DNA from: CAYVTZ01 sp964454685
GTDB taxonomy: Bacteria > Bacillota > Clostridia > Christensenellales > Christensenellaceae
DNA: 64,000 nucleotides
Assembly (NCBI GenBank): GCA_964454685.1
Contig: CAYVTZ010000002.1
Location: forward strand, 62,001 to 126,000
Reading direction: 5' to 3'
In this document: in pieces, positions 1 through 8,752 of the stretch
How the letters are laid out: each line of letters starts with the position of its first letter
Position numbering within the stretch: position 1 is the first letter of the stretch
The notes under the pieces: model-generated
Told to the model about the DNA's origin: nothing
The model's database searches: none
The model's input: the letters and a program-made list of their open reading frames with translations, nothing else
Position numbers and translations under genes: made by a program

Positions 1-1
1 C

Positions 2-1198
2 GAAGAGATCACTCCCACCATTACCAATTCAAAATACGGCTGGCTCGTGACCACATACGCCCCGATCCGCGATTCGCAAGGTAACATCGTTGCGCATCTT
101 GGCGTTGACATCAGTATGGATGACATCATGAAAGCCCGCAGAGACTTCGTGCTCATGCTTGTGTTTGCCTTGAGTGCCGGAGCAGCCCTGTGCATCTTAA
201 TCATGGTTCAAATCTCCAAGCGAACACTTGTAAACCCCGTCAACCTGATTGCCAAGGCAGCCGATTCCTATGTCACGGAAAAAAGCAGCGGCAGCCATCC
301 CGAAAAGACTTCGGCGGAATTATTCGAGATCCGTACAGGAGACGAAATCGAGAACCTTGCCAAGGCCGTGCTGCAAATGGAGCAGGACATCAACACCTAC
401 ATCCGCGATTTGACTTTTGTCACTGCCGAAAAGGAACGTGTCTCCGTTGAACTTAACCTGGCAACGCGCATTCAGGCAGGATTGTTGCCACGGGTTTTCC
501 CGCCCTATCCGGACAATCCGTTCTTTGACATCTATGCCAGTATGCAACCGGCAAAGGAAATCGGCGGAGACTTCTATGACTTCTTCATGGTCAATGATGA
601 TCAAGTCGCGCTCGTGATCGCCGATGTTTCGGGCAAGGGGATTCCCGCGGCACTGTTTATGATGATGTCCAAAACGATGATTAAGAATTATATACAGTCC
701 GGCATGTCTATTGTTGAAGCCTTCAAAACCTCCAACAACAGCCTGTGTGAAAACAACGAAGGCGGATTGTTTGTGACGGCTTGGCTTGCCGTCATAACGC
801 TTTCCACAGGTGTCATGCAGTGGGTAAACGCCGGGCACAATCGTCCTTTGCTAAGCCGCGCGGGCGCACCCTACGTGGAACTGGATCAGCACAGCGGGTT
901 TGTGCTGGCAGGGCTGGAAGACACGATCTATCGCTCTCAGGAAGTCACGTTGGGGCCGGGCGACCGTGTCTATGTCTACACCGATGGTGTCAACGAGGCT
1001 ACCAATGCGCAAAACGAGATGTATGGTGATGCTCGTTTAATCGCAACTCTCTCTCATACTGGCGCAGAGCCGATTAAAGGCGTGGTTCAGTCGGTGCAAA
1101 CGGACATCGACGCATTCGTCAAGGATGCGCCGCAGTTTGATGATATTACAATGCTGGTGTTTGAATATGTTGGAATTTCGAAGAGCAACAAAGTATGA
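2..1198 (+). CDS. PP2C/SpoIIE-type serine phosphatase with membrane sensor (5' partial)
   Basis: The frame is already open at base 2, so the N-terminus lies outside the window. The first visible codons (GWLVTTYAPI, then GVDISM) look like the end of an extracellular Cache sensor domain. One membrane helix follows (about codons 45-65), then a HAMP-like linker and coiled coil, then a full PP2C phosphatase domain with GGDFYD, DVSGKGIPAA, AGHNRP, YTDG and DDITM, which carry the metal-binding aspartates. Known relatives dephosphorylate STAS anti-sigma antagonists; no STAS gene is visible here, so the target is unknown. A GTG at 47 could be mistaken for a start but lies inside the Cache domain. The 3' end overlaps the next gene by 32 bases, suggesting an operon. 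Confidence 0.9.
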   Translation, partial: EEITPTITNSKYGWLVTTYAPIRDSQGNIVAHLGVDISMDDIMKARRDFVLMLVFALSAGAALCILIMVQISKRTLVNPVNLIAKAADSYVTEKSSGSHPEKTSAELFEIRTGDEIENLAKAVLQMEQDINTYIRDLTFVTAEKERVSVELNLATRIQAGLLPRVFPPYPDNPFFDIYASMQPAKEIGGDFYDFFMVNDDQVALVIADVSGKGIPAALFMMMSKTMIKNYIQSGMSIVEAFKTSNNSLCENNEGGLFVTAWLAVITLSTGVMQWVNAGHNRPLLSRAGAPYVELDQHSGFVLAGLEDTIYRSQEVTLGPGDRVYVYTDGVNEATNAQNEMYGDARLIATLSHTGAEPIKGVVQSVQTDIDAFVKDAPQFDDITMLVFEYVGISKSNKV

Positions 1199-2021
1199 CA
1201 TCCCCGAATTAATCGGGATGTGGACTGCCTGCTTTGGCAGCGAAGAATTACCCTATGCGGATCTGTTTTTTCGCAGTGCATTTGTGCCGGAACGTTCCTT
1301 GCTTGCATGCGTCTCCGGCACCGTCACCAGTATGACGCATTGGCTGCCTTGCGATCTATTGTTGCATGGCCAGCGCCACTGTGCGGCATATTTTTACGCG
1401 GGCGCAACCTTTCCGCACGCCGCAAAGCATGGATACGCCTCGGCAATGCTGCACGCTTCCATTGAAGATGTAAAACAGCAGGGAATCTCTGCCGGCATTG
1501 TGTATTGCCTTCCCTCTTCCAAATGCATATTTGATCGCAACGATTTTTCGCGGCTCCAAGGCGTCCTGAAATCGCGCTTTCTTGTGCAAAACGGTTCGCC
1601 TTTCAACTTGCAACCTTGCCGGTTTGATGATTTTATACAATTACGCGCGGCATTCGAGCAGCAGCAAGACCCTTGCCTTGCTTGGTCTGCCGAAAGTCTG
1701 CATTACCTTTACCACGACGCCTTGGCGTCCGGACACATTCTGTGGGATGCGCAAAGCGGTGTGTATGCCTTAAGCAATACTGTGACCTATGATACCCTGC
1801 GCGTCAACGAAACCAACTGCCCCGCACATCGCTTGCAGGAACTTTGTAACGCAATCGGCACACGTTCGTGCTGTTCGCAAATCGATGTGCTTACGCCGCT
1901 CCATAACGGAGCATCCCCGGATGCAGTGCATACAGAAACCATCTATCGCGGCCACGCCCGCTCGTTCTCCCCCACACTCACGCTGCCGGATGATCTATAT
2001 CTCGGCATTGTGGCGGATTGA
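1167..2021 (+). CDS. GNAT-family N-acetyltransferase, 284 aa
   Basis: The N-terminal half (FRRATKYDIPELIGMW, then a hydrophobic strand and FYAGATFPHAAKHGYASAML) matches the GNAT acetyl-CoA-binding fold, with the A-motif loop near residues 85-100. The C-terminal half is less typical and resembles two-domain GNAT proteins of Clostridia. I chose the ATG at 1167 rather than 1125 because the homologous N-terminus begins MLEFRRATK; no strong Shine-Dalgarno is visible, as expected for a start buried in the upstream gene (32-base overlap). Translational coupling with the phosphatase is likely. The substrate cannot be told from sequence. Confidence 0.75.
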   Translation: MLEFRRATKYDIPELIGMWTACFGSEELPYADLFFRSAFVPERSLLACVSGTVTSMTHWLPCDLLLHGQRHCAAYFYAGATFPHAAKHGYASAMLHASIEDVKQQGISAGIVYCLPSSKCIFDRNDFSRLQGVLKSRFLVQNGSPFNLQPCRFDDFIQLRAAFEQQQDPCLAWSAESLHYLYHDALASGHILWDAQSGVYALSNTVTYDTLRVNETNCPAHRLQELCNAIGTRSCCSQIDVLTPLHNGASPDAVHTETIYRGHARSFSPTLTLPDDLYLGIVAD

Positions 2022-2199
2022 TGCACCGCACCACCAGCATTCTCCATACAATCCGTATTTTAAATACGCCTGCTTCGTTTGTTTCCATCCCCCCAAAAAA
2101 ACTTTTTGAGTTTTACAATTTGTTCACGGTTCATTCAAGCCTTATTAAAAAATATGTTTTATGATATCAATATACTAAATTTTCCATAAAACCTCTCCC

Positions 2200-2227
2200 G
2201 CAAAGACCACCCCCCTAAGGTCTTTGC
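2200..2227. other. Perfect 9-bp inverted repeat
   Basis: GCAAAGACC (2200-2208) and GGTCTTTGC (2219-2227) pair perfectly around a 10-base C-rich loop. There is no T-run after it, so it is not a terminator by itself. It lies 15 bases before a strong terminator hairpin and could be part of a 3' UTR or a short structured RNA. Confidence 0.5.
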
Positions 2228-2242
2228 AAATATGAATTCGTG

Positions 2243-2277
2243 AAATAAAGAGCCGGCAGCACGCTGGCTCTTTATTT
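2243..2277. terminator. Bidirectional intrinsic terminator
   Basis: AAATAAAGAGCC (2243-2254) pairs perfectly with GGCTCTTTATTT (2266-2277) around an 11-base loop, giving U-rich tails on both strands. It suits the ends of both the GNAT transcript (plus) and the aroQ transcript (minus). Confidence 0.8.
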
Positions 2278-2422
2278 TCAATTTCAAATTTTCATGCGCG
2301 ATTTTGTGCACAAACACACCAATCCGGCGCAAAAGTGCCGGATGCCGAATGCGTCGCCCATTTTCCGCGTTACGCAGCCTGCTCAGTTACACCGCGATGC
2401 TTTGTCATAAACTTGCTGTAAA

Positions 2423-2851
2423 TCACGCCTCCGTCAGCAGTCGCACGGCCTGTACATAGCCTTCCTCGCCTAATCCGCAAATTTGGGCAATGCACACCTC
2501 ACGAATCACCGACACCGCGCGAAACGCCTCACGCTTGTGTATATCGGACAAATGCACCTCCACACAAGGTACCTGAACCGCCGCAATCGCGTCACGAATC
2601 GCATAACTGTAATGGGTGTATGCGCCCGCGTTGAGTACCATACCGTCTATGGCTTGGTACGCTTGATGAATCCGATCGATCAGCGCACCCTCATGGTTGG
2701 ACTGAAAAAACTCCAGCGAAACATCCAACTCCCGTGTGCACTCCAAAAGATACGCATTCATCTGCTCCAGCGTTTTGCTGCCATATACACTCTTTTCCCG
2801 AATCCCAAGCATGTTCAAATTCGGTCCGTTGATAATCCATATCTTTTTCAT
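2423..2851 (-). CDS. aroQ: 3-dehydroquinate dehydratase, type II
   Basis: Converts 3-dehydroquinate to 3-dehydroshikimate, the third step of the shikimate pathway. The 142 residues fit the small type II (AroQ) family: GPNLNMLG near the N-terminus, FFQSNHEGALID in the middle, NAGAYTHYSYAI carrying the catalytic-loop region, and VEVHLSDIHKREAFR near the C-terminus. A ribosome site AAAGGAA precedes the ATG at 2851. It is transcribed divergently from aroE with a 68-base shared gap. With the neighbouring aro operon it completes the pathway. Confidence 0.95.
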   Translation of the reverse strand: MKKIWIINGPNLNMLGIREKSVYGSKTLEQMNAYLLECTRELDVSLEFFQSNHEGALIDRIHQAYQAIDGMVLNAGAYTHYSYAIRDAIAAVQVPCVEVHLSDIHKREAFRAVSVIREVCIAQICGLGEEGYVQAVRLLTEA

Positions 2852-2919
2852 ATTTTTCCTTTCTCGTCCGGTTTTCTGTGGTATACTATAAAAGATTTTA
2901 CAAACAAAGGAGAACGCGC

Positions 2920-3720
2920 ATGTCCCGCCGCTATTGCGTCATCGGCAAACCTGTCCGGCACAGTCTTTCGCCGCTAATTCACAATACACTTTATCGTATT
3001 TACCACCTCGACTGCGTTTACCACGCGCAGGAGGTCGATTGCCTGCCCGCTTTCCTGCAAAGTTTGCAGGCGGATCAAATCCACGGTTTCAACGTCACAA
3101 TGCCTTATAAAGAAGAAATTCTGCCTTTTCTTGCGCAGCGTGATGCTTCCGTCACCACCGGCGCCAATACCATCGTAGTGCGCGAAGGCAAGCTGCACGG
3201 TTTCTCTACGGATGCACAGGGCTTTCACGCCTCGCTGCGCTCCAATGGCAGAGACTACGCAAACGCAACGGTGTGCATCATCGGCGCAGGCTCGGTCGGC
3301 AGGCTGCTGCAAGCGGACGCACTGCGTCTGGGTGCGCGGCAGGTGCGCGTCGTCAACCGCTCCCCCGTGCAAGATCAGGACGCGCAATGCGCCTATTTTG
3401 CGCTGTCGCAGCTCGCGCAGGCATGCACAGACTGCGACATCCTCATCAACACAACGCCGCTCGGCATGCAAGGGATACCGCATGACTTTGAAACCTTCGC
3501 GTTTTTAGATGCTTTGCCTTCGGATGCCATCGTCTGCGATCTGCTTTACAAGCCCGATCAAACCAATCTGCTTGTGCAAGCCGCCGCGCGCGGTCTCAAC
3601 GTGCAAAACGGTCTGGGTATGCTGATTTGGCAAGCATTCTATGCCTTCCGGCATTTCTTTGACATATTACCCACACCGTCGGATTACGCCGCCGTACTAA
3701 GCGCCGTCCGTCAAGGCTGA
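2920..3720 (+). CDS. aroE: Shikimate dehydrogenase
   Basis: Reduces 3-dehydroshikimate to shikimate with NADPH. Start ATG at 2920 follows AAAGGAG at 2906-2912 and gives MSRRYCVIGKPVRHSLSP, the family N-terminus with the shikimate-binding SxS region; the in-frame extension to 2878 has no ribosome site. NVTMPYKEEI (catalytic Lys) is near residue 65 and the dinucleotide loop GAGSVGRLL near 125-133. 266 aa is normal length. Its 3' end overlaps the 3' end of the convergent aroK by 10 bases, so the two messages are partly antisense to each other. Confidence 0.95.
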   Translation: MSRRYCVIGKPVRHSLSPLIHNTLYRIYHLDCVYHAQEVDCLPAFLQSLQADQIHGFNVTMPYKEEILPFLAQRDASVTTGANTIVVREGKLHGFSTDAQGFHASLRSNGRDYANATVCIIGAGSVGRLLQADALRLGARQVRVVNRSPVQDQDAQCAYFALSQLAQACTDCDILINTTPLGMQGIPHDFETFAFLDALPSDAIVCDLLYKPDQTNLLVQAAARGLNVQNGLGMLIWQAFYAFRHFFDILPTPSDYAAVLSAVRQG

Positions 3721-4220
3721 CCCGGCTTGTATGTATTTAGCAAGCGATCCATGCGGCGCAACACCTCCAAAAAGGAGCCCTCATTGTCCAGCACCGCATC
3801 GGCATATGTTTCATACAAAGGCTTTCGCTGCGCAAAAATCTGCGCAGCTTTTTCTTTTCCCTGCGCCAACAGGGGGCGGTGCGTCGTCTTCACATCACGC
3901 AAGATCATCTCAATGGGTCTGCGGATATAGACAATTTTTCCGCTTCCTTTCATGATGCGCACGTTCTCCTCACGCAAGATCACGCCGCCGCCACACGCAA
4001 CCAGCCCTTCAAAATCCTGCGCTATTTCGCGTAATGCCGCCGTTTCCAAGTCACGAAATCCGTCCTCCCCGCGCTGCTCAAAGATCGCCGGAATGCGCAT
4101 ACCCGCCAAGCGTTCGATCTCCGCGTCCAAATCCACAAAACGGCAGCCTCTGCGCTTGGCGATCTGCTTGCCGATGCTGGATTTCCCGCAGCCCATCATC
4201 CCCGTCAGATAAACGTTCAT
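3711..4220 (-). CDS. aroK: Shikimate kinase
   Basis: Phosphorylates shikimate at O3 with ATP. At 169 aa it is the normal single-domain size. The P-loop GMMGCGKSS lies at about residues 7-15, the shikimate-binding DLDAEIE follows at about 32, and RGEDGFRDLE and the CGGGVILRE loop are present. The start ATG at 4220 overlaps the pheA stop (ATGA), so it is translationally coupled and is the last gene of the aro operon. A longer in-frame start at 4274 would lie inside pheA and lacks family similarity. Confidence 0.95.
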   Translation of the reverse strand: MNVYLTGMMGCGKSSIGKQIAKRRGCRFVDLDAEIERLAGMRIPAIFEQRGEDGFRDLETAALREIAQDFEGLVACGGGVILREENVRIMKGSGKIVYIRRPIEMILRDVKTTHRPLLAQGKEKAAQIFAQRKPLYETYADAVLDNEGSFLEVLRRMDRLLNTYKPGQP

Positions 4221-5335
4221 GCGCCTTGCTCCGCTCCCTTTGCGTACACGCCCAGCAGCCGTAGCTGTGTGCATCGCTTCCGCAAATGTTCCAGCACCTC
4301 CGGCAAATGCTCCGTCAGCCCGTCCCCTTCAAAGTCTACCGTAAAGCGATATTCAAACGGGCGGGATTTGAGCGGGCGCGATTCAATTTTCACCATGTTC
4401 AGCTCGTTCAGTGCAAACAACTGCAAGACCTCCGCCAGCGTGCCTGAGCGATGTTCCAGCACAAAGCTGATGCTCGCTTTATTGCCCGTTTGCTGCGGCT
4501 CCCGCGCAATCACCACAAAGCGCGTCATGTTCTCCGTCTGATCCGCGATGCCCTCCGCCAACACGCGCAGTCCAAACAGCTGCGACGCATAGCGGTTGGC
4601 AATCGCCGCCTTGCAAGGGTCTGCCAGCCTCGCCACATGATGCGCTGCCACTGCCGTATTGTAATAGGGTGTGCGCTTCCAATTTTCATGTTGCTTTAGA
4701 AAATTCGCGCACTGCAAAAATGCCTGATCGTGGGAAAAAACCTCCTCCACCGAATCCGCCGTCGCGCCTTCCACCCCCAGCAGCAAATGTTCAATAGGCA
4801 AATATTGCTCCCCTACAATATGTAACTGATAGCTTTCCAAAAGATCGTAGATGCTCTCCACCGCTCCGGCATATGAGTTTTCAATCGGAATCATACCATA
4901 CTGTGCGGCGCCGCTCTCCACCGCGTCAAAAACATCCGCAAAAGAGTCATAAGCCTGCCGCGCTACATTCGGGTTCCAATAGGTCACGCACGCCAGTTCC
5001 GAATATGCGCCCGTCTCTCCCTGAAACGCAACCCCCTCCGCCTCACGCGGCTGTGCCACCGTCTGCGCGCGAATCAGCTTACGCTGCCGCGCCCGGCTAA
5101 TGCTCATGATCTGCTCAAAAAAACGCGTCAACTCCGCGCTCATACCGGCATCTTCCAGCAGTGCACAGCGCGAGGCGATCACCTCTTTTTCACGCTGCGC
5201 ATCCAGCACAGGCATTCCGTGTGCCAGCTTATATTCCGCCACCTGCCGCGCCACCGCCATGCGCCGCTCAAACAACTGCACAAGATTGCGGTCGATCGTG
5301 TCAATTTCCTTCCGATAGCCTTCCAATTCCGTCAT
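4217..5335 (-). CDS. pheA: Bifunctional chorismate mutase/prephenate dehydratase (P-protein)
   Basis: Makes phenylpyruvate from chorismate in two steps. Residues 1-90 are an AroQ-type chorismate mutase (ELEGYRKEIDTIDRNLVQLF, then LDAQREKEV). Residues about 103-285 are prephenate dehydratase (FQGETGAYSE, PIENSYAGAV and the catalytic MTRF). An ACT domain follows, with SGTLAEVL and the ESRP motif that binds Phe in feedback-inhibited enzymes. The ATG at 5335 overlaps the aroC stop (ATGA) and has GGAGG upstream; an upstream in-frame start lies inside aroC. Its presence links the operon to Phe supply, which fits the Phe-rich leader of the operon. Confidence 0.95.
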   Translation of the reverse strand: MTELEGYRKEIDTIDRNLVQLFERRMAVARQVAEYKLAHGMPVLDAQREKEVIASRCALLEDAGMSAELTRFFEQIMSISRARQRKLIRAQTVAQPREAEGVAFQGETGAYSELACVTYWNPNVARQAYDSFADVFDAVESGAAQYGMIPIENSYAGAVESIYDLLESYQLHIVGEQYLPIEHLLLGVEGATADSVEEVFSHDQAFLQCANFLKQHENWKRTPYYNTAVAAHHVARLADPCKAAIANRYASQLFGLRVLAEGIADQTENMTRFVVIAREPQQTGNKASISFVLEHRSGTLAEVLQLFALNELNMVKIESRPLKSRPFEYRFTVDFEGDGLTEHLPEVLEHLRKRCTQLRLLGVYAKGAEQGA

Positions 5336-6405
5336 ACGTTCGCCTCCATCCACAAATTCAACAGTACGATCGCCGCCGCACTCTTCACCACTTCCACCGC
5401 ACGCGGTACCACACAAGCATCATGCCGCCCATGAATCACAAAGGCTTCCTCTTGTATCGCTTCCATATTCACCGTTTTCTGCTCTTGACCGATGGATGCC
5501 GTAGGCTTAAACGCAACGCGAAATTCCAACGGCATTCCGTTGGTAATGCCCCCCAGCGCACCGCCGTTGTGATTCGTCGCAAACCGTATCGCTTCCCCGT
5601 CCAAAGTCGGGCAGTCGTTGGCAGCGCTGCCGCGCATCTGCGCCAAACCAAACCCTGTGCCAAATTCAATGCCCTTCACCGCAGGAACAGAGAACATCAT
5701 GTGCGCCATGGCGCTCTCCACGCTGTCAAAAAACGGCTCACCCAGCCCCACCGGCAGCCCGTACACCGTGCAGCACACAACGCCGCCCACGGAATCCGCT
5801 TGATTGTGCGCCGCCTGAATCTCGCACTGCATCGCGCCTGCCGCCGCATCACTCAGCGTGTAAAAGCTTTTTTGTTCCACCGCCAGCACCGCTTCTTTCG
5901 TCGGCTGCTCCTGCTCCCGCGCATTGCCGATCTGAGTGATATACGCACCGATCTCGATGCCCTGCTGCGCCAGCACCTGCCGCGCAATCGCCCCCGCAAA
6001 CACCAGCGGTGCCGTCAGCCGCCCGGAAAAATGCCCGCCGCCACGATAGTCGTTCGCTCCCTTATATTTCACCCATCCGGTATAGTCCGCATGAGAAGGA
6101 CGCAAAAACATCTTGGTGCGCTCATAGTCTTGCGATCTGCAATCCCCGTTTTCAATCACGGCGCACAACGGTGTGCCCGTCGCCTTCCCCTCAAAAAAGC
6201 CACTCATGATCTGTGGTTCGTCCGCTTCCTGCCGCTTGGTGGATGCCACAGAGCGGTTGGGCATTCTGCGCCGCATACTCAGTGCTACCGCCTCCATGTC
6301 CACCGCAAACCCTGCCGGGATACCGTCCAGCACCACCCCTATCGCCTTGGAATGAGACTCTCCAAAAATGGTGACCTTATAATGATGTCCGTATGTCGCG
6401 CTCAT
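5332..6405 (-). CDS. aroC: Chorismate synthase
   Basis: Converts EPSP to chorismate with reduced FMN. 357 aa is standard. Family signatures include FGESHSKAIG at the N-terminus, RPSHADYTG at about 107, GGGHFSGRLTAPLVFAGAIA at about 128 and RGSAANDCP. AGGAGG precedes ATG 6405. The start lies inside the aroA 3' end (29-base overlap), and the 3' end overlaps pheA by 4 bases. Expression is expected from the aroF promoter; I see no internal promoter. Confidence 0.96.
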   Translation of the reverse strand: MSATYGHHYKVTIFGESHSKAIGVVLDGIPAGFAVDMEAVALSMRRRMPNRSVASTKRQEADEPQIMSGFFEGKATGTPLCAVIENGDCRSQDYERTKMFLRPSHADYTGWVKYKGANDYRGGGHFSGRLTAPLVFAGAIARQVLAQQGIEIGAYITQIGNAREQEQPTKEAVLAVEQKSFYTLSDAAAGAMQCEIQAAHNQADSVGGVVCCTVYGLPVGLGEPFFDSVESAMAHMMFSVPAVKGIEFGTGFGLAQMRGSAANDCPTLDGEAIRFATNHNGGALGGITNGMPLEFRVAFKPTASIGQEQKTVNMEAIQEEAFVIHGRHDACVVPRAVEVVKSAAAIVLLNLWMEANV

Positions 6406-7636
6406 AATTTCCTCCTATTGCTGTAAATTCTTCAAAAAACTGTGGCGCAGACTTCGCTACGGATGCGCCGCCACGCAATAAAACCGGTTCCTCACATAAA
6501 AATGCCGCCACACTGAGCGCCATTGCAATGCGGTGATCGTTGTGGCTGTCCACACAACCGCCGCGCAGCGTTCCATTCCCATAGATCGTCAGTGCTTCTT
6601 CCGACATCTCGATGCTCGCCCCCAGCGCCGTCAATTCCTGCGTCATCGCCTGCAAACGGTCGCTCTCCTTCATGCGCAGACGCGCCGCGCCATAAATGAC
6701 CGACTTTCCCTTCGCGCCGCATGCCAATACCGCCAGCGCGGGAACCAAATCCGGAATCTGGCTCACATCCACACAAAACGGCCGGCACGCACGTTTGCGA
6801 ACCTGTACCTGCTCCGCGTCCCTCGAAACCTCCGCGCCAAACGCCGTCAATATGTTCAAAATCTCTTTGTCTCCCTGCGCACTGTTTTCTTCCAGCCCGC
6901 ACAGCGTCACGCTGCCTGCCAGCGCTGCGCTCACACCAAAGAACGCGGCATGGGAATAGTCTCCTTCCACGCGCAGATCGCGCGGCTGACAATGCTGGTT
7001 TCCCGGCACCCAAAGGTGGTTCCCCTGCCATTCACTGCGCACACCGAATCGCTCTTGCACCTGCCGTGTGATCTCGATGTACGGTTGTGATTCCAATGGC
7101 GTTGTGATGCGGATGATCGAGTCTTGCTCCAGCATAGGCAGCGCAAACAGTAATCCGGTAATAAACTGTGAAGACACATTGCCCTCCACGGCATATTCCC
7201 CCGCGCGCAGCATGTGCTCTACCACAATGCCCTCCGACGACGTATGTACCCCGAATAATGTTTCATATTGCCGCATCGGACGTTCCAACAGTCGTCCGCG
7301 CCCGGTAAACACACGCCGTCTGCCATCCAGCGCCAGCGGAATTAAAAAGCGAATCGTAGAACCGGACTCCGCGCAATCTATTCTGTCCGTTCCATTCCGT
7401 TTCAGTCCGCCGCGCACGTTGCAGGCGTCACCTTGCATCCGCGCCTCGCAAAGTCCCAGCGCAACCAGCGCATCCATGGTCGCCGCAATGTCCTGCGACA
7501 GCGCCAGATTGGTAATGTCGCTTTCTCCCTGCGCCAACGCCGCACAAATCAGCGCACGATGCGAAACACTCTTAGACGGGATCATCGTCACCCTTCCCTT
7601 GCACGCCGAAGCGGTCAATCGCATCTGCTCCATCAT
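6377..7636 (-). CDS. aroA: 3-phosphoshikimate 1-carboxyvinyltransferase (EPSP synthase)
   Basis: Joins shikimate-3-phosphate and PEP. 419 aa. Motifs: SKSVSHRALICAALA (N-terminal Lys/Ser substrate site), AESGSTIRF (PEP loop), GNVSSQFITGLL and ARLRMKESDR near residue 330. The PEP-loop region lacks the common glyphosate-sensitive LGNAGT form and has CAESGSTIRF, as in several class II-like enzymes of Firmicutes. ATG 7636 overlaps the aroB stop as ATGA; a second ATG at 7633 follows directly. Confidence 0.95.
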   Translation of the reverse strand: MMEQMRLTASACKGRVTMIPSKSVSHRALICAALAQGESDITNLALSQDIAATMDALVALGLCEARMQGDACNVRGGLKRNGTDRIDCAESGSTIRFLIPLALDGRRRVFTGRGRLLERPMRQYETLFGVHTSSEGIVVEHMLRAGEYAVEGNVSSQFITGLLFALPMLEQDSIIRITTPLESQPYIEITRQVQERFGVRSEWQGNHLWVPGNQHCQPRDLRVEGDYSHAAFFGVSAALAGSVTLCGLEENSAQGDKEILNILTAFGAEVSRDAEQVQVRKRACRPFCVDVSQIPDLVPALAVLACGAKGKSVIYGAARLRMKESDRLQAMTQELTALGASIEMSEEALTIYGNGTLRGGCVDSHNDHRIAMALSVAAFLCEEPVLLRGGASVAKSAPQFFEEFTAIGGNYERDIRTSL

Positions 7637-8649
7637 TCAAACTCCTTCAATAATTTACAGATTTCTTCCGTTCGTAGTTTCTCAATGACGGCTTTGCCAA
7701 TGCGCTCGATCAAAATAAACTGAATGCGCCCATGTTCCGCCTTTTTATCGTAATCCAAAATCTCCAATGCCTGATTCAGCAATCCGCGCTCCACGCTTAC
7801 GGGTAAATGGTTCGCCCGTAGCATCTGCTCGGTATCCTCGCGCAGACCACGCGGAGAGATCCCGATTTTTTCACCCATCCACGCCGCAAGTACCATGCCG
7901 ATCGCCACCGCTTCACCATGCAGGTAGGTACCATAGCCCGCCGCCTGCTCGATTGCGTGACCGATGGTGTGCCCGTAATTAAGCTGCATCCGCACCCCCA
8001 AATCAAACGGATCCTCCTGCACATATCGCGCCTTGATTGCGCAGCAGCGCGCCACAACGTTTTCCATTGTAAATTGCCCTGCACGCAGCAGCGCCGCCAG
8101 CTCTGCGTCCGCAATATAGCCGTATTTGATGACCTCAGCCATCCCCGCCGCAATTTCTTTTTTGTTCAGCGTCTTTAGGGTATCCGTGTCCGCCAGCACC
8201 AGCGACGGCTGGTAAAACGCCCCCACCATGTTTTTTCCGGCAGGCAGGTTCACCGCCACCTTGCCGCCCACCGAGCTATCCACCTGCGCGAGAAGCGTGG
8301 TGGGAATTTGCACAAATTGCACGCCGCGTTTGAAGGTTGCGGCAGCAAAACCAGCAATGTCACCAATCACGCCGCCACCCAATGCCACCACAGCATCCTT
8401 GCGCGAAATACCGCTTTGCATCAGCCGGTCATAGATGCGCTGCAACTGTTCCATGCTTTTGGATGTCTCACCCGGCGGCAAGATAATAAACTCGCCTTGG
8501 TCAAAATATGCTCCGTAATGTCCATGCACCGTTTCGTCTGTGATGAACACCACTTTATCATATTGGCTCAGCGCGTCACTTCGCAATGCGCCTGCCCCGA
8601 TCTTGATTTCATAATTTCCGTTCTGTGCCTGTACACATACCGTCTGCAT
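7633..8649 (-). CDS. aroB: 3-dehydroquinate synthase
   Basis: NAD- and metal-dependent cyclisation of DAHP to 3-dehydroquinate. 338 aa. GGGVIGDIAGFAAATFKRG (about 95-113), TTLLAQVDSSVGGKVAVN (about 120-137), KNMVGAFYQP, and the zinc ligands in LNYGHTIGHAIE and HGEAVAIGM are all present. It is second in the operon, about 100 bases after aroF; that gap (8650-8752) has no terminator. Confidence 0.96.
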   Translation of the reverse strand: MQTVCVQAQNGNYEIKIGAGALRSDALSQYDKVVFITDETVHGHYGAYFDQGEFIILPPGETSKSMEQLQRIYDRLMQSGISRKDAVVALGGGVIGDIAGFAAATFKRGVQFVQIPTTLLAQVDSSVGGKVAVNLPAGKNMVGAFYQPSLVLADTDTLKTLNKKEIAAGMAEVIKYGYIADAELAALLRAGQFTMENVVARCCAIKARYVQEDPFDLGVRMQLNYGHTIGHAIEQAAGYGTYLHGEAVAIGMVLAAWMGEKIGISPRGLREDTEQMLRANHLPVSVERGLLNQALEILDYDKKAEHGRIQFILIERIGKAVIEKLRTEEICKLLKEFE

Positions 8650-8752
8650 CTTGTCTCTCCTTATTGTTCACAACATTCACTCAAACGTTGCAACCGCCTG
8701 AATGCGCAGCTTGAAGGCTCGCGATCCGAAATTTCGCCCAACAAATCGCCAC

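Larger units (their letters stand above)
2022..2422. other. Intergenic region with several hairpins
   Basis: This 401-base gap has no convincing gene. It begins AT-rich (about 2090-2190), then holds a perfect 9-bp hairpin (2200-2227), a 12-bp bidirectional terminator (2243-2277) and a 7-bp hairpin ATCCGGC/GCCGGAT (2322-2343). The gap separates converging transcripts: the GNAT gene on plus and aroQ on minus. Confidence 0.6.

Noticed and set aside
5161..6426. A 421-codon open frame antisense to aroC
   Set aside because: His/Arg/Pro-rich translation typical of the reverse of a GC-biased coding strand; it covers the real aroC, whose motifs are clear.
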